From Orenia metallireducens (GTDB lineage: Bacteria > Bacillota > Halanaerobiia > Halobacteroidales > Halobacteroidaceae): 64,000 bases of DNA. Below the pieces are notes generated by a model, which saw nothing but the letters and a program-made list of their open reading frames with translations, was not told the origin of the DNA and made no database searches. The DNA lies in the NCBI RefSeq assembly GCF_001693735.1, contig NZ_LWDV01000008.1:288357-352356 (forward strand), read 5' to 3'. The position numbers and the translations under genes were made by a program. Positions 1 to 8,429 of this stretch are shown here, piece after piece (position 1 is the first letter of the stretch; the number at the start of each line of letters is the position of its first letter).

Positions 1-5
1 GCCTG

Positions 6-38
6 AAAGAAGTCTTATTAAAATAAGACTTCTTTTTT
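6..38 (+). terminator. Intrinsic terminator of an upstream gene
   Basis: An 11-bp perfect stem (9-19 with 22-32) closes on a two-base loop, with three further A-T pairs at the base, and runs directly into a T-tract at 33-38. The gene it ends lies to the left of the window. Confidence 0.85.
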
Positions 39-91
39 ATCTTTATTTTAGAATAAACCTTAGTTAATTTAGAGGATAGAGAAGGATGTTT

Positions 92-121
92 TTGATTTGA
101 TGTATAAATATGGAATATAGT
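92..121 (+). promoter_or_regulatory. Candidate sigma-A promoter for dprA
   Basis: TTGATT (92-97) and TATAGT (116-121) are 18 bases apart, about 65 bases ahead of the dprA start and behind the terminator at 6-38. The boxes are imperfect and the region is AT-rich, so this is only a candidate. Confidence 0.35.
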
Positions 122-186
122 TGGGATAATAACCTACTGTTTAATTTTAAAATTCTAAAAAATTAGGCAAGTAGGAGGGAGAAAAG

Positions 187-1320
187 ATGGAAGATAAACT
201 TTATTGGATTTGGTTAAATAAGGTTAAGGGTTTAGGTCCTATCAAAGTTAAGAAGTTATTAGACTATTTTGCTGATGCTAAAGGTATTTGGGAAGCGAGT
301 ATAGAAGAAATAACTGCTGCTGAAGGGATTGGAATATCTTTAGGGAAGAGAATTATCACTTCAAAAGATAAATTTGACTTTGAAAAAGAGTATATAAGTT
401 TAAATAAATTTGGAGTTAAGGTTGTAACTTTGGCAGATAAATGTTATCCTAAATTATTAAAGGAGATATATGATTCTCCTCCTATACTATATTATAAAGG
501 TGATTTATCTAAAATTAACAGACCATCATTATCAGTTGTTGGTTCTAGAAAATATACGACCTATGGTAAGGCTATAGCTAATAAGCTCAGTAAAAGATTG
601 ACTGAGTTAGGAGTAAGCATTGTTAGTGGTATGGCTAGAGGAATAGATACTTTTGCTCATCAGGGTGCTTTAGAAGGTGGTATAACTTATGCAGTTTTAG
701 GGTCAGGTATTGATAATATTTATCCCCCTGAAAATACAACTCTTGCTAAAAGGATAGCTGAAGAAGGAGCTATTCTCAGCCCTTTTCCTTTAGGTACTAG
801 ACCTTATGCTAAGAATTTTCCTGTTAGAAATAGAATAATTAGTGGGTTAACTTTAGGGACAGTTGTTGTAGAGGCTACCAAGAAGAGTGGTTCATTAATT
901 ACTGCTGAAATGGCTTTAGAGCAGGGTAGAGAAGTCTTTGCAATTCCAGGGGATATTACAAGAGAGCAGAGCAAAGGTACTAATAAGTTGATAAAAACTG
1001 GAGCGAAATTGGTGCAAAATATAGATGATATTTTAGAAGAATTGCCTTTATTAGAGACTATAAGTAGTTCCGCTGAAGAATCTAGTGCAGATTTACAGAA
1101 GGATAATGGGCTAGAAACCACAAATAGTAAATTAATGAAGGAATTAAATGAAAAGCAGAAAATAGTATATAATAGATTATCTTATACCCCTCAACAGTTT
1201 GAATATTTATTGAATACTCTTCCCCTAAATTCAGCACAGCTAAATACAATCTTACTAGAATTAGAGATTGAAGGGATAATAGAACAGCTGCCTGGAAAGA
1301 GGTTTAGATTAGCTAATTAG
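187..1320 (+). CDS. dprA: DNA-processing protein DprA (Smf)
   Basis: DprA binds incoming single-stranded DNA during natural transformation and loads RecA on it. The 377-aa protein has the family layout: an N-terminal helix-hairpin-helix/SAM-like part (about residues 8-60), the Rossmann-like core with VVGSRKYTTYG (117-127), GMARGID (148-154), GSGIDNIYP (172-180), FPVRNRIISGL (211-221) and AIPG (252-255), then a low-complexity serine-rich linker (about 290-320) and a C-terminal winged-helix segment (about 320-377). The ATG at 187 follows AGGAGGG by a normal distance. It begins the dprA-smg-topA order known from many bacteria. No com genes are in the window, so competence itself cannot be judged. 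Confidence 0.95.
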   Translation: MEDKLYWIWLNKVKGLGPIKVKKLLDYFADAKGIWEASIEEITAAEGIGISLGKRIITSKDKFDFEKEYISLNKFGVKVVTLADKCYPKLLKEIYDSPPILYYKGDLSKINRPSLSVVGSRKYTTYGKAIANKLSKRLTELGVSIVSGMARGIDTFAHQGALEGGITYAVLGSGIDNIYPPENTTLAKRIAEEGAILSPFPLGTRPYAKNFPVRNRIISGLTLGTVVVEATKKSGSLITAEMALEQGREVFAIPGDITREQSKGTNKLIKTGAKLVQNIDDILEELPLLETISSSAEESSADLQKDNGLETTNSKLMKELNEKQKIVYNRLSYTPQQFEYLLNTLPLNSAQLNTILLELEIEGIIEQLPGKRFRLAN

Positions 1321-1693
1321 ATAGTTTATTCTTATTTAGCTATTAAATTCTTTAGAGCTATATAGGATAGATTAAATATTATTGTGTATTAATATTATGA
1401 AATTTTTGAAATTAATTCTATTCTAGATATCTTTACATAATTATATTAATAGTAGAGTAGATGATTATATTATAGAAACCTTTGTTCAGTTAGTTGATTA
1501 TAATGTTAGTTATGCTGAAAAATTAATTAGGAGAAGTAATTATAGTACTAATTTATATACTTTTATATCTATTCTCTAAACATAAGCCTTCTATAAATAC
1601 TATAATAAGAAACAAGACTATTAGTAAATCATCTTGGTTAACAGCATATGAGATTAATTATCTTACATAAAAGAAGAATTATTAAAGGTAAAG
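1321..1693. other. Gene-free spacer between dprA and smg
   Basis: About 370 AT-rich bases with stops in all frames. No RNA fold, promoter with two good boxes or recognisable gene remnant was found, and there is no clear terminator after dprA. Confidence 0.5.
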
Positions 1694-1726
1694 AAAGGAG
1701 GAAGTATGGTAAGTGATTTTACCATA
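1694..1726 (+). promoter_or_regulatory. Ribosome site plus hairpin over the smg start
   Basis: AAAGGAGG (1694-1701) is followed three bases later by a perfect 8-bp stem, TATGGTAA (1705-1712) with TTACCATA (1719-1726). The six-base loop GTGATT (1713-1718) begins with the in-frame GTG start codon. An out-of-frame ATG at 1706 opens only a 17-codon ORF. The arrangement may tune initiation, but no T-tract follows and it is not a terminator. Confidence 0.5.
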
Positions 1727-2237
1727 CAGATACATAAACATGAATCAGAATATATTTGAAATAATTAGTCAACTAGTAAGAAGACTATTATATGATGGAG
1801 ATGTTATTAGAGATGAAGAGAGGTTGATTAACTCTTTAAGGGATGAAGGCTATGACTTAGATGAGATTAATCAAGCTTTTGAATTTATATTTTCTTCTTC
1901 GGAAATAATAGACTTACCAGAAAAAGAGCAGAAAAGAAATAAAGTTAAGGTCAATAAATTTAGACAGAGGGTACTTGATTTTAGAGAAAGATTTAAGTTT
2001 AGTCTAGAGGTACAAGGAATTATCATTAAGCTTAATACTTTAAATTTAATCAAAGAAGAGGAATTAGAAAGAATAATAGCTAGATCCTTAGTAGAGCAGG
2101 ATAAAGTCATTGGTATTACAGAGTTTTGGGATATATTAGAAGAGGTAATTGATAATGATTTAAGATTACTTGCTATTACCAATCAAATTAATGAATTTCA
2201 AGAGATTATTGATACAGAGGATAAATATTTAAATTAA
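1713..2237 (+). CDS. smg: DUF494 / Smg family protein
   Basis: Mostly helical, charged 174-aa protein. From memory of E. coli Smg, the pattern agrees in two blocks: the N-terminal NIFEII...L..EGYDLDEINQAFEFI region (residues 13-60) and a central segment around QGIIIKLNTLNLI (about 102-115). The position between dprA and topA is the same as in E. coli smf-smg-topA, which supports the call. Its biochemical role is not established. The start is uncertain: GTG 1713 lies 11 bases after AAAGGAGG and inside a hairpin loop, whereas ATG 1740 (MNQNIFE) matches the family N-terminus better but has no ribosome site of its own. Confidence 0.7.
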   Translation: MILPYRYINMNQNIFEIISQLVRRLLYDGDVIRDEERLINSLRDEGYDLDEINQAFEFIFSSSEIIDLPEKEQKRNKVKVNKFRQRVLDFRERFKFSLEVQGIIIKLNTLNLIKEEELERIIARSLVEQDKVIGITEFWDILEEVIDNDLRLLAITNQINEFQEIIDTEDKYLN

Positions 2238-2254
2238 GTTATGGAGGTGTTAAA

Positions 2255-4348
2255 ATGCCTAAATCCAAGAAAAAGAAGAAATTGGTAATTGTAGAATCTC
2301 CAGCTAAAGCCAAGACAATCAGCAAGTTTTTGGGCAGAGGATTTGAAGTAGAGGCCTCAATGGGTCATGTGATTGATTTACCCAAAAGCCAATTGGGTGT
2401 AGATACTGAGAATGATTTTGAACCTAAATATATTACTATTAGAGGTAAAGGAAAGACCCTACAAAATTTGAGAAAGAAAGCTAAGAAAGCAGAAGATGTA
2501 CTGTTAGCAACAGACCCTGACCGTGAAGGAGAAGCTATTTCTTGGCATTTAGCTCATGCTTTAAAGATAGATGAGAAGAGTGAATGTAGAATAGAGTTTA
2601 ATGAGATAACCAAAGATGCGATTCAAAGAGCATTAAAAGAAGTCCGCTCTATTGATATAGACAGAGTAAATGCTCAACAAGCTAGAAGGATTTTAGATAG
2701 ATTGGTTGGTTATAAGTTAAGCCCATTATTATGGCAGAAGGTCAGAAAAGGGTTAAGTGCTGGGCGGGTCCAATCTGTAGCAGTTAAGATTATCTGCGAT
2801 AGAGAAGAAGAGATTGATAATTTTGTTCCAGAAGAATATTGGACAATCGATACTAAAGTTAAAGTAGAGGGCAAAGAAGAGTTTGATGCCAAGTTACATA
2901 GAATCGATAATAAGAAGTTTAGGATAGCAAACCAAGAAGAAGCAGATAAGATTTCTAAGGAGTTAAAAGAAGAAGATTTAAAGATTAATAAGATTGAAGA
3001 GAAGCAAAGGAGGCGCTATCCATCTCCACCCTTTACCACAAGTACTTTACAACAACAAGCTGCTAACAAAATTAACTTTACAACTAAGAAGACTATGTAT
3101 GTAGCCCAACAATTATATGAAGGTTTAGAGCTAGGGGCTGATGGAACTGTAGGTCTAATTACCTACATGAGAACCGACTCTACAAGAATTTCCGATGAAG
3201 CTAAAGGGCAATTAAGAGATTTTATTAAAGGTGAGTATGGTGACAAGTATTTATCCAAAAAGCCTAAAAGCTATAAAGCCAAATCAGGCTCTCAAGATGC
3301 CCATGAAGCGATTAGACCTACTTCGGTACACAGAACCCCAGATAAGGTAAAAGATTACTTAAATAAGGAACAATATAAACTATATAAATTAATCTGGGAA
3401 CGCTTTGTAGCAAGTCAGATGAGTCCAGCAGTCTATAAGACTTTAACTGTTGATATTAGAGGTGGTAGGTACTCTTTATTGGCTAGAGGCTCAATAGAGT
3501 TATTTGCTGGATTTTTGAAGGTGGATACCAGTAAACAGAGTACTAAAGATGAGCTTTTACCAGAACTAGAAGAAGGAGAGAAGGTTAATTTACTTAAGGT
3601 TATTCCTGAACAGCACTTTACTCAACCACCAGCACGTTATACAGAAGCGAAGCTAGTAAAGGTTTTAGAGCAGAAAGGAATTGGGCGTCCAAGTACTTAT
3701 GCTACGATAGTTGGAACTATCCAAAATCGTGGTTATGTAGAGAAGAAAAGTGGTAAATTTATAGCAACAGAATTAGGAAAGGTAGTTAATGAACTATTAT
3801 CAGAACATTTTCCACAGGTTACTGATATAGAGTTTACAGCTAAACTAGAGAGTGATTTAGATGAGATTGAATCAGGTAAGGTAGATTGGGTTAAGTTATT
3901 GAATGATTTATACTTTCCTTTTGAACACAGACTTGAAGAGGCTTATGAGAATATGGAAAGTGTTTCAATGGAAGAAGAGACCGATGAAATCTGTGAAAAA
4001 TGTGGAAAGAACATGGTAATTAAATACGGTAGATATGGTAAGTTTTTAGCTTGCCCAGGGTATCCTGATTGCAAGAATACCAAGCCTTTCTTAAATAAAG
4101 TAGGGATAGAGTGTCCAGATTGTGGTGATGGAGAGATAGTAAAGCGTAAAAGTAAAAAGGGTAAGGTCTTTTATGGTTGTAGTAACTACCCCGATTGTGA
4201 ATTTATGAGTTGGGATGAGCCTGTTGAAGAGGAATGCCCTGAGTGTGAAAATAATTTCTTACTAAGAAAGAGTACTAAAAAAGAGACTAAATTATACTGT
4301 ACAAATAAAGAGTGTGGTTATGAAAAGATTGTAGATGATGAAGAGTAA
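2255..4348 (+). CDS. topA: DNA topoisomerase I (type IA)
   Basis: Relaxes negative supercoils through a covalent tyrosine intermediate. The 697-aa protein has the TOPRIM opening VIVESPAKAKTI (from residue 11), the acidic motif DPDREGE (87-93) and the active-site segment YMRTDS with catalytic Tyr304. The C-terminal third carries three four-cysteine zinc modules (starting near residues 580, 621 and 663), the usual arrangement in Firmicutes. The ATG is preceded by GGAGGTG. It follows smg by 17 bases, so the two are probably cotranscribed. In B. subtilis trmFO and xerC come next; here the next gene is hslV after a 122-base spacer. Confidence 0.97.
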   Translation: MPKSKKKKKLVIVESPAKAKTISKFLGRGFEVEASMGHVIDLPKSQLGVDTENDFEPKYITIRGKGKTLQNLRKKAKKAEDVLLATDPDREGEAISWHLAHALKIDEKSECRIEFNEITKDAIQRALKEVRSIDIDRVNAQQARRILDRLVGYKLSPLLWQKVRKGLSAGRVQSVAVKIICDREEEIDNFVPEEYWTIDTKVKVEGKEEFDAKLHRIDNKKFRIANQEEADKISKELKEEDLKINKIEEKQRRRYPSPPFTTSTLQQQAANKINFTTKKTMYVAQQLYEGLELGADGTVGLITYMRTDSTRISDEAKGQLRDFIKGEYGDKYLSKKPKSYKAKSGSQDAHEAIRPTSVHRTPDKVKDYLNKEQYKLYKLIWERFVASQMSPAVYKTLTVDIRGGRYSLLARGSIELFAGFLKVDTSKQSTKDELLPELEEGEKVNLLKVIPEQHFTQPPARYTEAKLVKVLEQKGIGRPSTYATIVGTIQNRGYVEKKSGKFIATELGKVVNELLSEHFPQVTDIEFTAKLESDLDEIESGKVDWVKLLNDLYFPFEHRLEEAYENMESVSMEEETDEICEKCGKNMVIKYGRYGKFLACPGYPDCKNTKPFLNKVGIECPDCGDGEIVKRKSKKGKVFYGCSNYPDCEFMSWDEPVEEECPECENNFLLRKSTKKETKLYCTNKECGYEKIVDDEE

Positions 4349-4470
4349 GAGTTAAGTAACTAGTCTAAGATTAAGTTTGAGTAGGTTCAAGATATGAAAA
4401 TAAATATTCTGTCTTAAACCTAAACTATACTGTTAATTACAAATTAAATTTATAAGTGAGGTGAAAAATT

Positions 4471-4998
4471 ATGTTTGAAGCAACTACTGTGATAGCTGTA
4501 AAGAAAGATGATATAGTGGCTATAGCTGGTGATGGTCAGGTTACTATGCAGCATACGGTAATGAAGCATGGAGCTAGAAAGGTTCGGAAGATCTATAATG
4601 GGAAGGTATTGGCTGGATTTGCAGGGGCAGCAGCCGATGCTTTTACTCTGTTTGAGAAGTTTGAGATGAAGCTAGAAGAGTATCGTGGTAATCTAGAAAG
4701 GGCAGCAGTAGAACTGGCTAAAGAGTGGAGAACTGATAAGATGTTAAGGAAGTTAGAAGCTTTATTAATCGTTGCTAATAAAGAATCTCTACTTGTTATT
4801 TCAGGAACTGGAGATGTAATTGAGCCTGATGATGGTGTGACAGCTATTGGTTCAGGGGGCTCATATGCTTTAGCTGCTGCAAGAGCTTTGATAGAATATT
4901 CCAACTTGACTCCTTCAGAGATTGCTGAGAAGTCTTTGAAGATAGCTGCAGATATTTGTATTTATACCAATGATAATATTACTGTGATGGAGATTTAA
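4471..4998 (+). CDS. hslV: HslV (ClpQ) peptidase subunit
   Basis: Proteolytic subunit of the HslUV (ClpYQ) ATP-dependent protease, an N-terminal-threonine hydrolase. The 175-aa protein starts [10 protein letters not shown]; by alignment with the family the first four residues are removed and Thr5 is the nucleophile. GDGQVT, the [12 protein letters not shown] block, [19 protein letters not shown] and the glycine-rich IGSGG motif are all present, and the end ...ICIYTND is typical. B. subtilis ClpQ has an unusual N-terminal serine, while this copy has the threonine form. GAGGTG precedes the start. hslU follows after 15 bases. Confidence 0.96.
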   Translation: MFEATTVIAVKKDDIVAIAGDGQVTMQHTVMKHGARKVRKIYNGKVLAGFAGAAADAFTLFEKFEMKLEEYRGNLERAAVELAKEWRTDKMLRKLEALLIVANKESLLVISGTGDVIEPDDGVTAIGSGGSYALAAARALIEYSNLTPSEIAEKSLKIAADICIYTNDNITVMEI

Positions 4999-5013
4999 TA
5001 AGGAGGCTAGAAA

Positions 5014-6396
5014 ATGGAAGAGTTAACTCCTCAGGAGATAGTAAAGAGTTTGGATAAATATATTATTGGACAAAGTGATGCTAAGAAATCAGTTGCTGTT
5101 GCAATCAGAAATAGATATAGAAGAAAGAAATTACCTGCCGAATTGAAAGATGAGGTTGTCCCGAAGAATATTTTAATGATTGGACCAACAGGTGTTGGAA
5201 AGACTGAAATAGCTAGAAGGTTGGCTAAATTGGCTAAAGCCCCCTTTATTAAGGTTGAAGTAACCAAATTCACAGAGGTTGGTTATGTTGGTCGTGATGT
5301 TGAATCTATGATTAGGGATCTATTACAGATTGCTATTAGAATGGTAAAGAAAGAGAAGATGGAGCGAGTTGAAGATAAGGCAGTTAAATTAGCAGAAGAG
5401 AGAATTGTAGATCTACTCTTACCAAGACCTAAAAAGAGAGGGAGCAATCCCTTTGGTGCATTATTTGGAGAAGGAGAAGAGGAAAATAATTTTAATGATG
5501 AGAGGGAAGAACGCTTTGAAAGGCAACGTAATAAATTATGCCATCAGCTTAGATTGGGAGAGTTAGATGATAGAATTGTAGAGATTGAGGTAGAGGATAC
5601 CCCTTCCCAAATGGTTGAAATCTTCTCTGGAGCTGGTGTAGAAGAGATGGGTGTTAACTTCCAAGATATCTTTGGAGGGATGTTCCCAAACCAAAAGAAG
5701 AAGCGTAAGGTAACTATCGAAGAAGCTAAAGTGATTTTAAAAGAAGAAGAGGCCCAGAAGTTAATTGATATGGATGAAGTCAGTAGAGAGGCTATTCATA
5801 GGGTAGAGGAGTCAGGTATTATCTTCTTAGATGAGATCGATAAGATAGCAGGGCACAAAATGTCTTCTAATGCAGATGTCTCTCGAGGTGGGGTACAACG
5901 GGATATCCTACCTATAGTAGAAGGTTCTACTGTAATGACTAAATATGGACCAGTAAGAACAGACCATATGCTATTTATTGCTGCAGGTGCCTTCCATGTA
6001 GCTAGTCCTACAGATTTAATTCCAGAATTACAAGGAAGATTTCCAATTAGAGTAGAATTAAATAGTTTATCAAAGGAAGATTTTAAGGAGATATTGATTA
6101 AACCACAGAATGCATTAATTAAACAATATAAAGCTTTATTGAAGACTGAGGATGTAGATATAAGCTTTACAGAGGATGCTATTGATGAATTGGCAGAGAT
6201 AGCTTTTAGAGTCAATGAGCAGACAGAGAATATAGGTGCAAGAAGGTTGCATACTATCATAGAGAAATTACTAGAGGAGTTATCCTTTAAAGCCCCAGAT
6301 ATTGAAGAGAAGAAGATAGTCATAGATAGAAGCTATGTTAAAGATAAACTAGACAATATAGTCGAGGATAAAGATTTAAGTAAATATATATTATAA
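5014..6396 (+). CDS. hslU: HslU (ClpY) ATPase subunit
   Basis: AAA+ unfoldase that feeds substrates to HslV. The 460-aa protein starts with the HslU/ClpX-like [16 protein letters not shown] segment, has Walker A GPTGVGKT (57-64), the pore motif region [13 protein letters not shown], a variable intermediate domain (about 110-240), Walker B LDE (272-274) and the sensor regions GAFHVA and [11 protein letters not shown]. The C-terminus ends ...SKYIL, the tail that docks into HslV. AAGGAGG lies just upstream of the ATG. Length and motif order are those of a complete, functional family member. Confidence 0.97.
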   Translation: MEELTPQEIVKSLDKYIIGQSDAKKSVAVAIRNRYRRKKLPAELKDEVVPKNILMIGPTGVGKTEIARRLAKLAKAPFIKVEVTKFTEVGYVGRDVESMIRDLLQIAIRMVKKEKMERVEDKAVKLAEERIVDLLLPRPKKRGSNPFGALFGEGEEENNFNDEREERFERQRNKLCHQLRLGELDDRIVEIEVEDTPSQMVEIFSGAGVEEMGVNFQDIFGGMFPNQKKKRKVTIEEAKVILKEEEAQKLIDMDEVSREAIHRVEESGIIFLDEIDKIAGHKMSSNADVSRGGVQRDILPIVEGSTVMTKYGPVRTDHMLFIAAGAFHVASPTDLIPELQGRFPIRVELNSLSKEDFKEILIKPQNALIKQYKALLKTEDVDISFTEDAIDELAEIAFRVNEQTENIGARRLHTIIEKLLEELSFKAPDIEEKKIVIDRSYVKDKLDNIVEDKDLSKYIL

Positions 6397-6400
6397 TTAT

Positions 6401-6429
6401 TTGAAATAAAAGCATGATTTGTGTATAAT
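6401..6429 (+). promoter_or_regulatory. Sigma-A promoter of codY
   Basis: TTGAAA (6401-6406) and a perfect TATAAT (6424-6429) with 17 bases between. It lies just after the hslU stop and about 50 bases ahead of the codY ATG. Because the -10 box overlaps a GTG at 6421, that upstream GTG cannot be the codY start for transcripts made here. Confidence 0.75.
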
Positions 6430-6477
6430 TTGATTAACTCCAATGTAAAATGGGTGAGAGTCAAGGGGGAAAAGTCT

Positions 6478-7257
6478 ATGGAAGAGTTACTAAACAAGAC
6501 CCGTAAGATAAATAGGTTGATTCAAAAATCTGCTGGTCATCCTGTTAACTTTAAGGAGATGTCTCATATCTTAAGTGAGACTATTGGGGCTAATGTGTAC
6601 ATAGTAAATGAAAATGGAAAGTTATTAGGGTATACTTTGATTGATGCTTTTGAATGTGATTTGATGTTTGAAGAGGTTATTAGTTCAGAGCAGTTCCCTG
6701 AGAGTTATAATGAGTGGTTGTTAGGTATCTATCATACTCGTTCTAATTATGAGCAGCAAGAAGGGCTTTGTGTATTTAAGGATAAGGAAGACTGTATCTT
6801 TAAACATAAGCTAACAACGGTTGTTCCTATTAATGGTGGGGGAGAAAGGTTAGGCACTTTAATAGCTGCTAGATTTGGTAAAGAATTTGATTCTAATGAT
6901 TTATTATTAGCAGAGTATGGGGCTACTGTAGTTGGTATGGAGATACTGAGGTTAAGAAGTGAAAAGATGGAAGAGGAGGCTCGTAAAAGAGCAGCAGTAG
7001 ATATTGCTCTACAGACTCTATCATATTCTGAATTAGAAGCTGTTGAACATATTTTTGAAGAATTAGATGGTACAGAGGGTTTATTGGTAGCAAGTAAGAT
7101 TGCAGATAGGGTTGGAATCACCCGTTCTGTTATAGTTAATGCCTTAAGAAAATTTGAAAGTGCTGGTGTAATAGAATCTAAATCCTTAGGGATGAAGGGA
7201 ACATATATTAAAATTTTAAATGACCGCTTAATTGAGGGGTTAGATAAATTTAAGTAA
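6478..7257 (+). CDS. codY: GTP- and branched-chain-amino-acid-sensing repressor CodY
   Basis: Global regulator that senses isoleucine/valine/leucine and GTP and represses nutrient-stress, and in many Firmicutes motility, genes. Start ATG 6478 gives 259 aa, exactly the usual length, begins [14 protein letters not shown] like the family, and is preceded by AAGGGGG; a longer frame open from 6421 is excluded by the promoter. The N-terminal GAF domain contains [14 protein letters not shown]-type residues (written here [14 protein letters not shown]), and the winged-helix DNA reader near residues 204-245 has [20 protein letters not shown], nearly invariant in the family. It sits between hslU and the flagellar leader as in B. 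subtilis. Confidence 0.97.
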   Translation: MEELLNKTRKINRLIQKSAGHPVNFKEMSHILSETIGANVYIVNENGKLLGYTLIDAFECDLMFEEVISSEQFPESYNEWLLGIYHTRSNYEQQEGLCVFKDKEDCIFKHKLTTVVPINGGGERLGTLIAARFGKEFDSNDLLLAEYGATVVGMEILRLRSEKMEEEARKRAAVDIALQTLSYSELEAVEHIFEELDGTEGLLVASKIADRVGITRSVIVNALRKFESAGVIESKSLGMKGTYIKILNDRLIEGLDKFK

Positions 7258-7270
7258 AATTTTAGAATAA

Positions 7271-7308
7271 AAAGAGGAAGTATAAGAATATTCTTATACT
7301 TTCTCTTT
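7271..7308 (+). terminator. Hairpin terminator after codY
   Basis: A near-perfect 38-base inverted repeat centred between 7289 and 7290 (one G-T pair in 19). Only a short T-run (TTT) follows on the + strand, but A-rich sequence precedes it. It is probably the codY terminator. Confidence 0.7.
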
Positions 7309-7336
7309 GTGTTGAATAGTTTATTATCTTAAAGAT

Positions 7337-7365
7337 TTGATGTTAAAATCCCCTTAAGATATAAT
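7337..7365 (+). promoter_or_regulatory. Candidate promoter for the riboswitch/flagellar transcript
   Basis: TTGATG (7337-7342) and perfect TATAAT (7360-7365) with a 17-base spacer, just behind the codY terminator and about 180 bases ahead of the aptamer. It is the best sigma-A site between codY and the riboswitch. Confidence 0.55.
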
Positions 7366-7545
7366 ATAATTGTTGGCTTTTACATATGTTGTTAAAATTA
7401 TTATTGAAAATTAAAAAGGTATTATAATATAAAGATATAATTATTTATATTAGATTAATATACCTTAAAAATCAAAATGGAATTCTATATCTAAAGATGT
7501 TTTAATTAGGGTATAACAGATAAATAGTTACTAATAATTTTTTTT

Positions 7546-7628
7546 GTAAAGGGCACACTTATCGAAAGATAAGGTCGCAAAACTGAGGGTCTAAGGTATG
7601 TATCGTATACTATGATTGCCAGATTACC
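7546..7628 (+). promoter_or_regulatory. c-di-GMP-I (GEMM) riboswitch aptamer
   Basis: The sequence matches the GEMM-I pattern from memory: GGGCACAC, then a stem CTTATC-GAAA-GATAAG with a GNRA tetraloop (7558-7573), then GTCGCAAAACT (consensus GACGCAAAGCC), GGGTCTAAGG (the tetraloop-receptor side of P3), a variable P3 hairpin, and ATTGCCAGATTACC at the 3' end; GTAA (7546-7549) can pair with TTAC (7624-7627) as P1. The class binds cyclic di-GMP. A rho-independent terminator begins 30 bases downstream, so transcription termination is the likely output. In C. difficile a c-di-GMP-I element precedes the same flgB operon and turns it off when the ligand is high; the same direction is inferred here, not shown. 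Confidence 0.85.
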
Positions 7629-7657
7629 AAAAGAGGTTAGGAGTGTATAATTGTATG

Positions 7658-7692
7658 CTATTCCTTTCATATATTTTGGGGAATAGTTTTTT
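7658..7692 (+). terminator. Riboswitch expression-platform terminator
   Basis: CTATTCCTT (7658-7666) pairs with GGGGAATAG (7678-7686), two pairs being G-T, followed by six Ts (7687-7692). The 5' arm can alternatively pair weakly with GGAGTG (7640-7645), a possible antiterminator. Its place directly behind the aptamer makes it the likely regulated element. Confidence 0.8.
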
Positions 7693-7876
7693 GTCTTAAT
7701 AATAATTTAAAGCAACCTATCTTATTTAATTATTAGAGCTTCTTAATTTAAAACATTTATTTCAAAAAGTATGGTTGTTTTTAGGTAATATATTCTATCC
7801 CGATATAATTTTTGTTTGCCTTGGATTAATATTTAAACATTATAACAAAGTACTAGTTTGATGCAGTTTAATAAGT

Positions 7877-7905
7877 TTGACAATTTATAATGATACCTAT
7901 AAAAT
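7877..7905 (+). promoter_or_regulatory. Candidate promoter downstream of the riboswitch
   Basis: A perfect TTGACA (7877-7882) with TAAAAT (7900-7905) at 17 bases, or TATAAA at 15 bases. If active it would transcribe flgB without passing the riboswitch terminator. AT-richness makes chance likely enough for caution. Confidence 0.4.
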
Positions 7906-8429
7906 TAAAGAGTAAAAATATTATACTTTAAAGTAAGTGAATTTAATATTAGGATAGTTTGGTACTGTCTTATGCAAGTTACCTTTATATAGTAAGTCTA
8001 GTTTTATTTAAAAATAGTATATTTATGGAGAAATTTAAGGAAATTAATGAGAATAAATCGATTTCTTATCTGTTCGACAAATTTCATGTAAGTTGAAGCT
8101 AGCAAATCTACATATAGCACCAGTTAAAGGAGATAATACTTTAGCAATAAATAACATATGTTAGTGCATTTAGTGGAATAGATCTGAAATTTATAAGTAA
8201 TAAGGGCAGTTATAAATAATATTAATTTGATAAAAAATCTTTATTGGTGACTATATATGGTTATTGGTTATATTTTTTTGAAGGAATTTTAAAAGTAAAG
8301 TCGAAGTTAGGAGAGTAAGTAGCGAAAGTAAGTTTTAAGAAATTCTATAAGCTATAAAGGTATCATATTAATTTAGAATATTAGTACTGTAATAAAATAT
8401 ATCAAGACTAGTTAAGGAGGATATGTTTG

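Larger units (their letters stand above)
7309..8429 (+). other. 1.1-kb non-coding leader ahead of the flagellar operon
   Basis: No gene is supported here. From left to right it holds a promoter candidate (7337-7365), a predicted c-di-GMP-I riboswitch (7546-7628), an intrinsic terminator (7658-7692), a second promoter candidate (7877-7905) and about 500 further bases whose content I cannot explain. Short open stretches exist (for example 24 codons from ATG 8025) but none has a ribosome site. The last bases contain the AAGGAGG of flgB (8414-8420). Confidence 0.7.

Noticed and set aside
5796-6323. 175-codon open frame on the minus strand opposite hslU
   Set aside because: Shadow of a strongly conserved gene, with serine/isoleucine-rich nonsense sequence.
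7799-7806. CCCGATAT as a sigma-28 -10 element in the flgB leader
   Set aside because: It resembles the sigma-28 -10 box, but no TAAA -35 box lies about 15 bases upstream, and it overlaps a TATAAT.
8025-8096. ATG-started 23-aa ORF in the flgB leader
   Set aside because: No ribosome site stands before it, and such short ORFs are common in AT-rich DNA.
8057-8162. Open stretch of about 35 codons in the flgB leader
   Set aside because: It has no start codon or ribosome site, a stop soon after, and no recognisable similarity. It may be a gene remnant but cannot be supported.
7693-8413. Invertible flagellar switch like that of C. difficile
   Set aside because: I searched by eye for a pair of inverted repeats of about 20 bases and found only short palindromes such as TAACATATGTTA (8152-8163).
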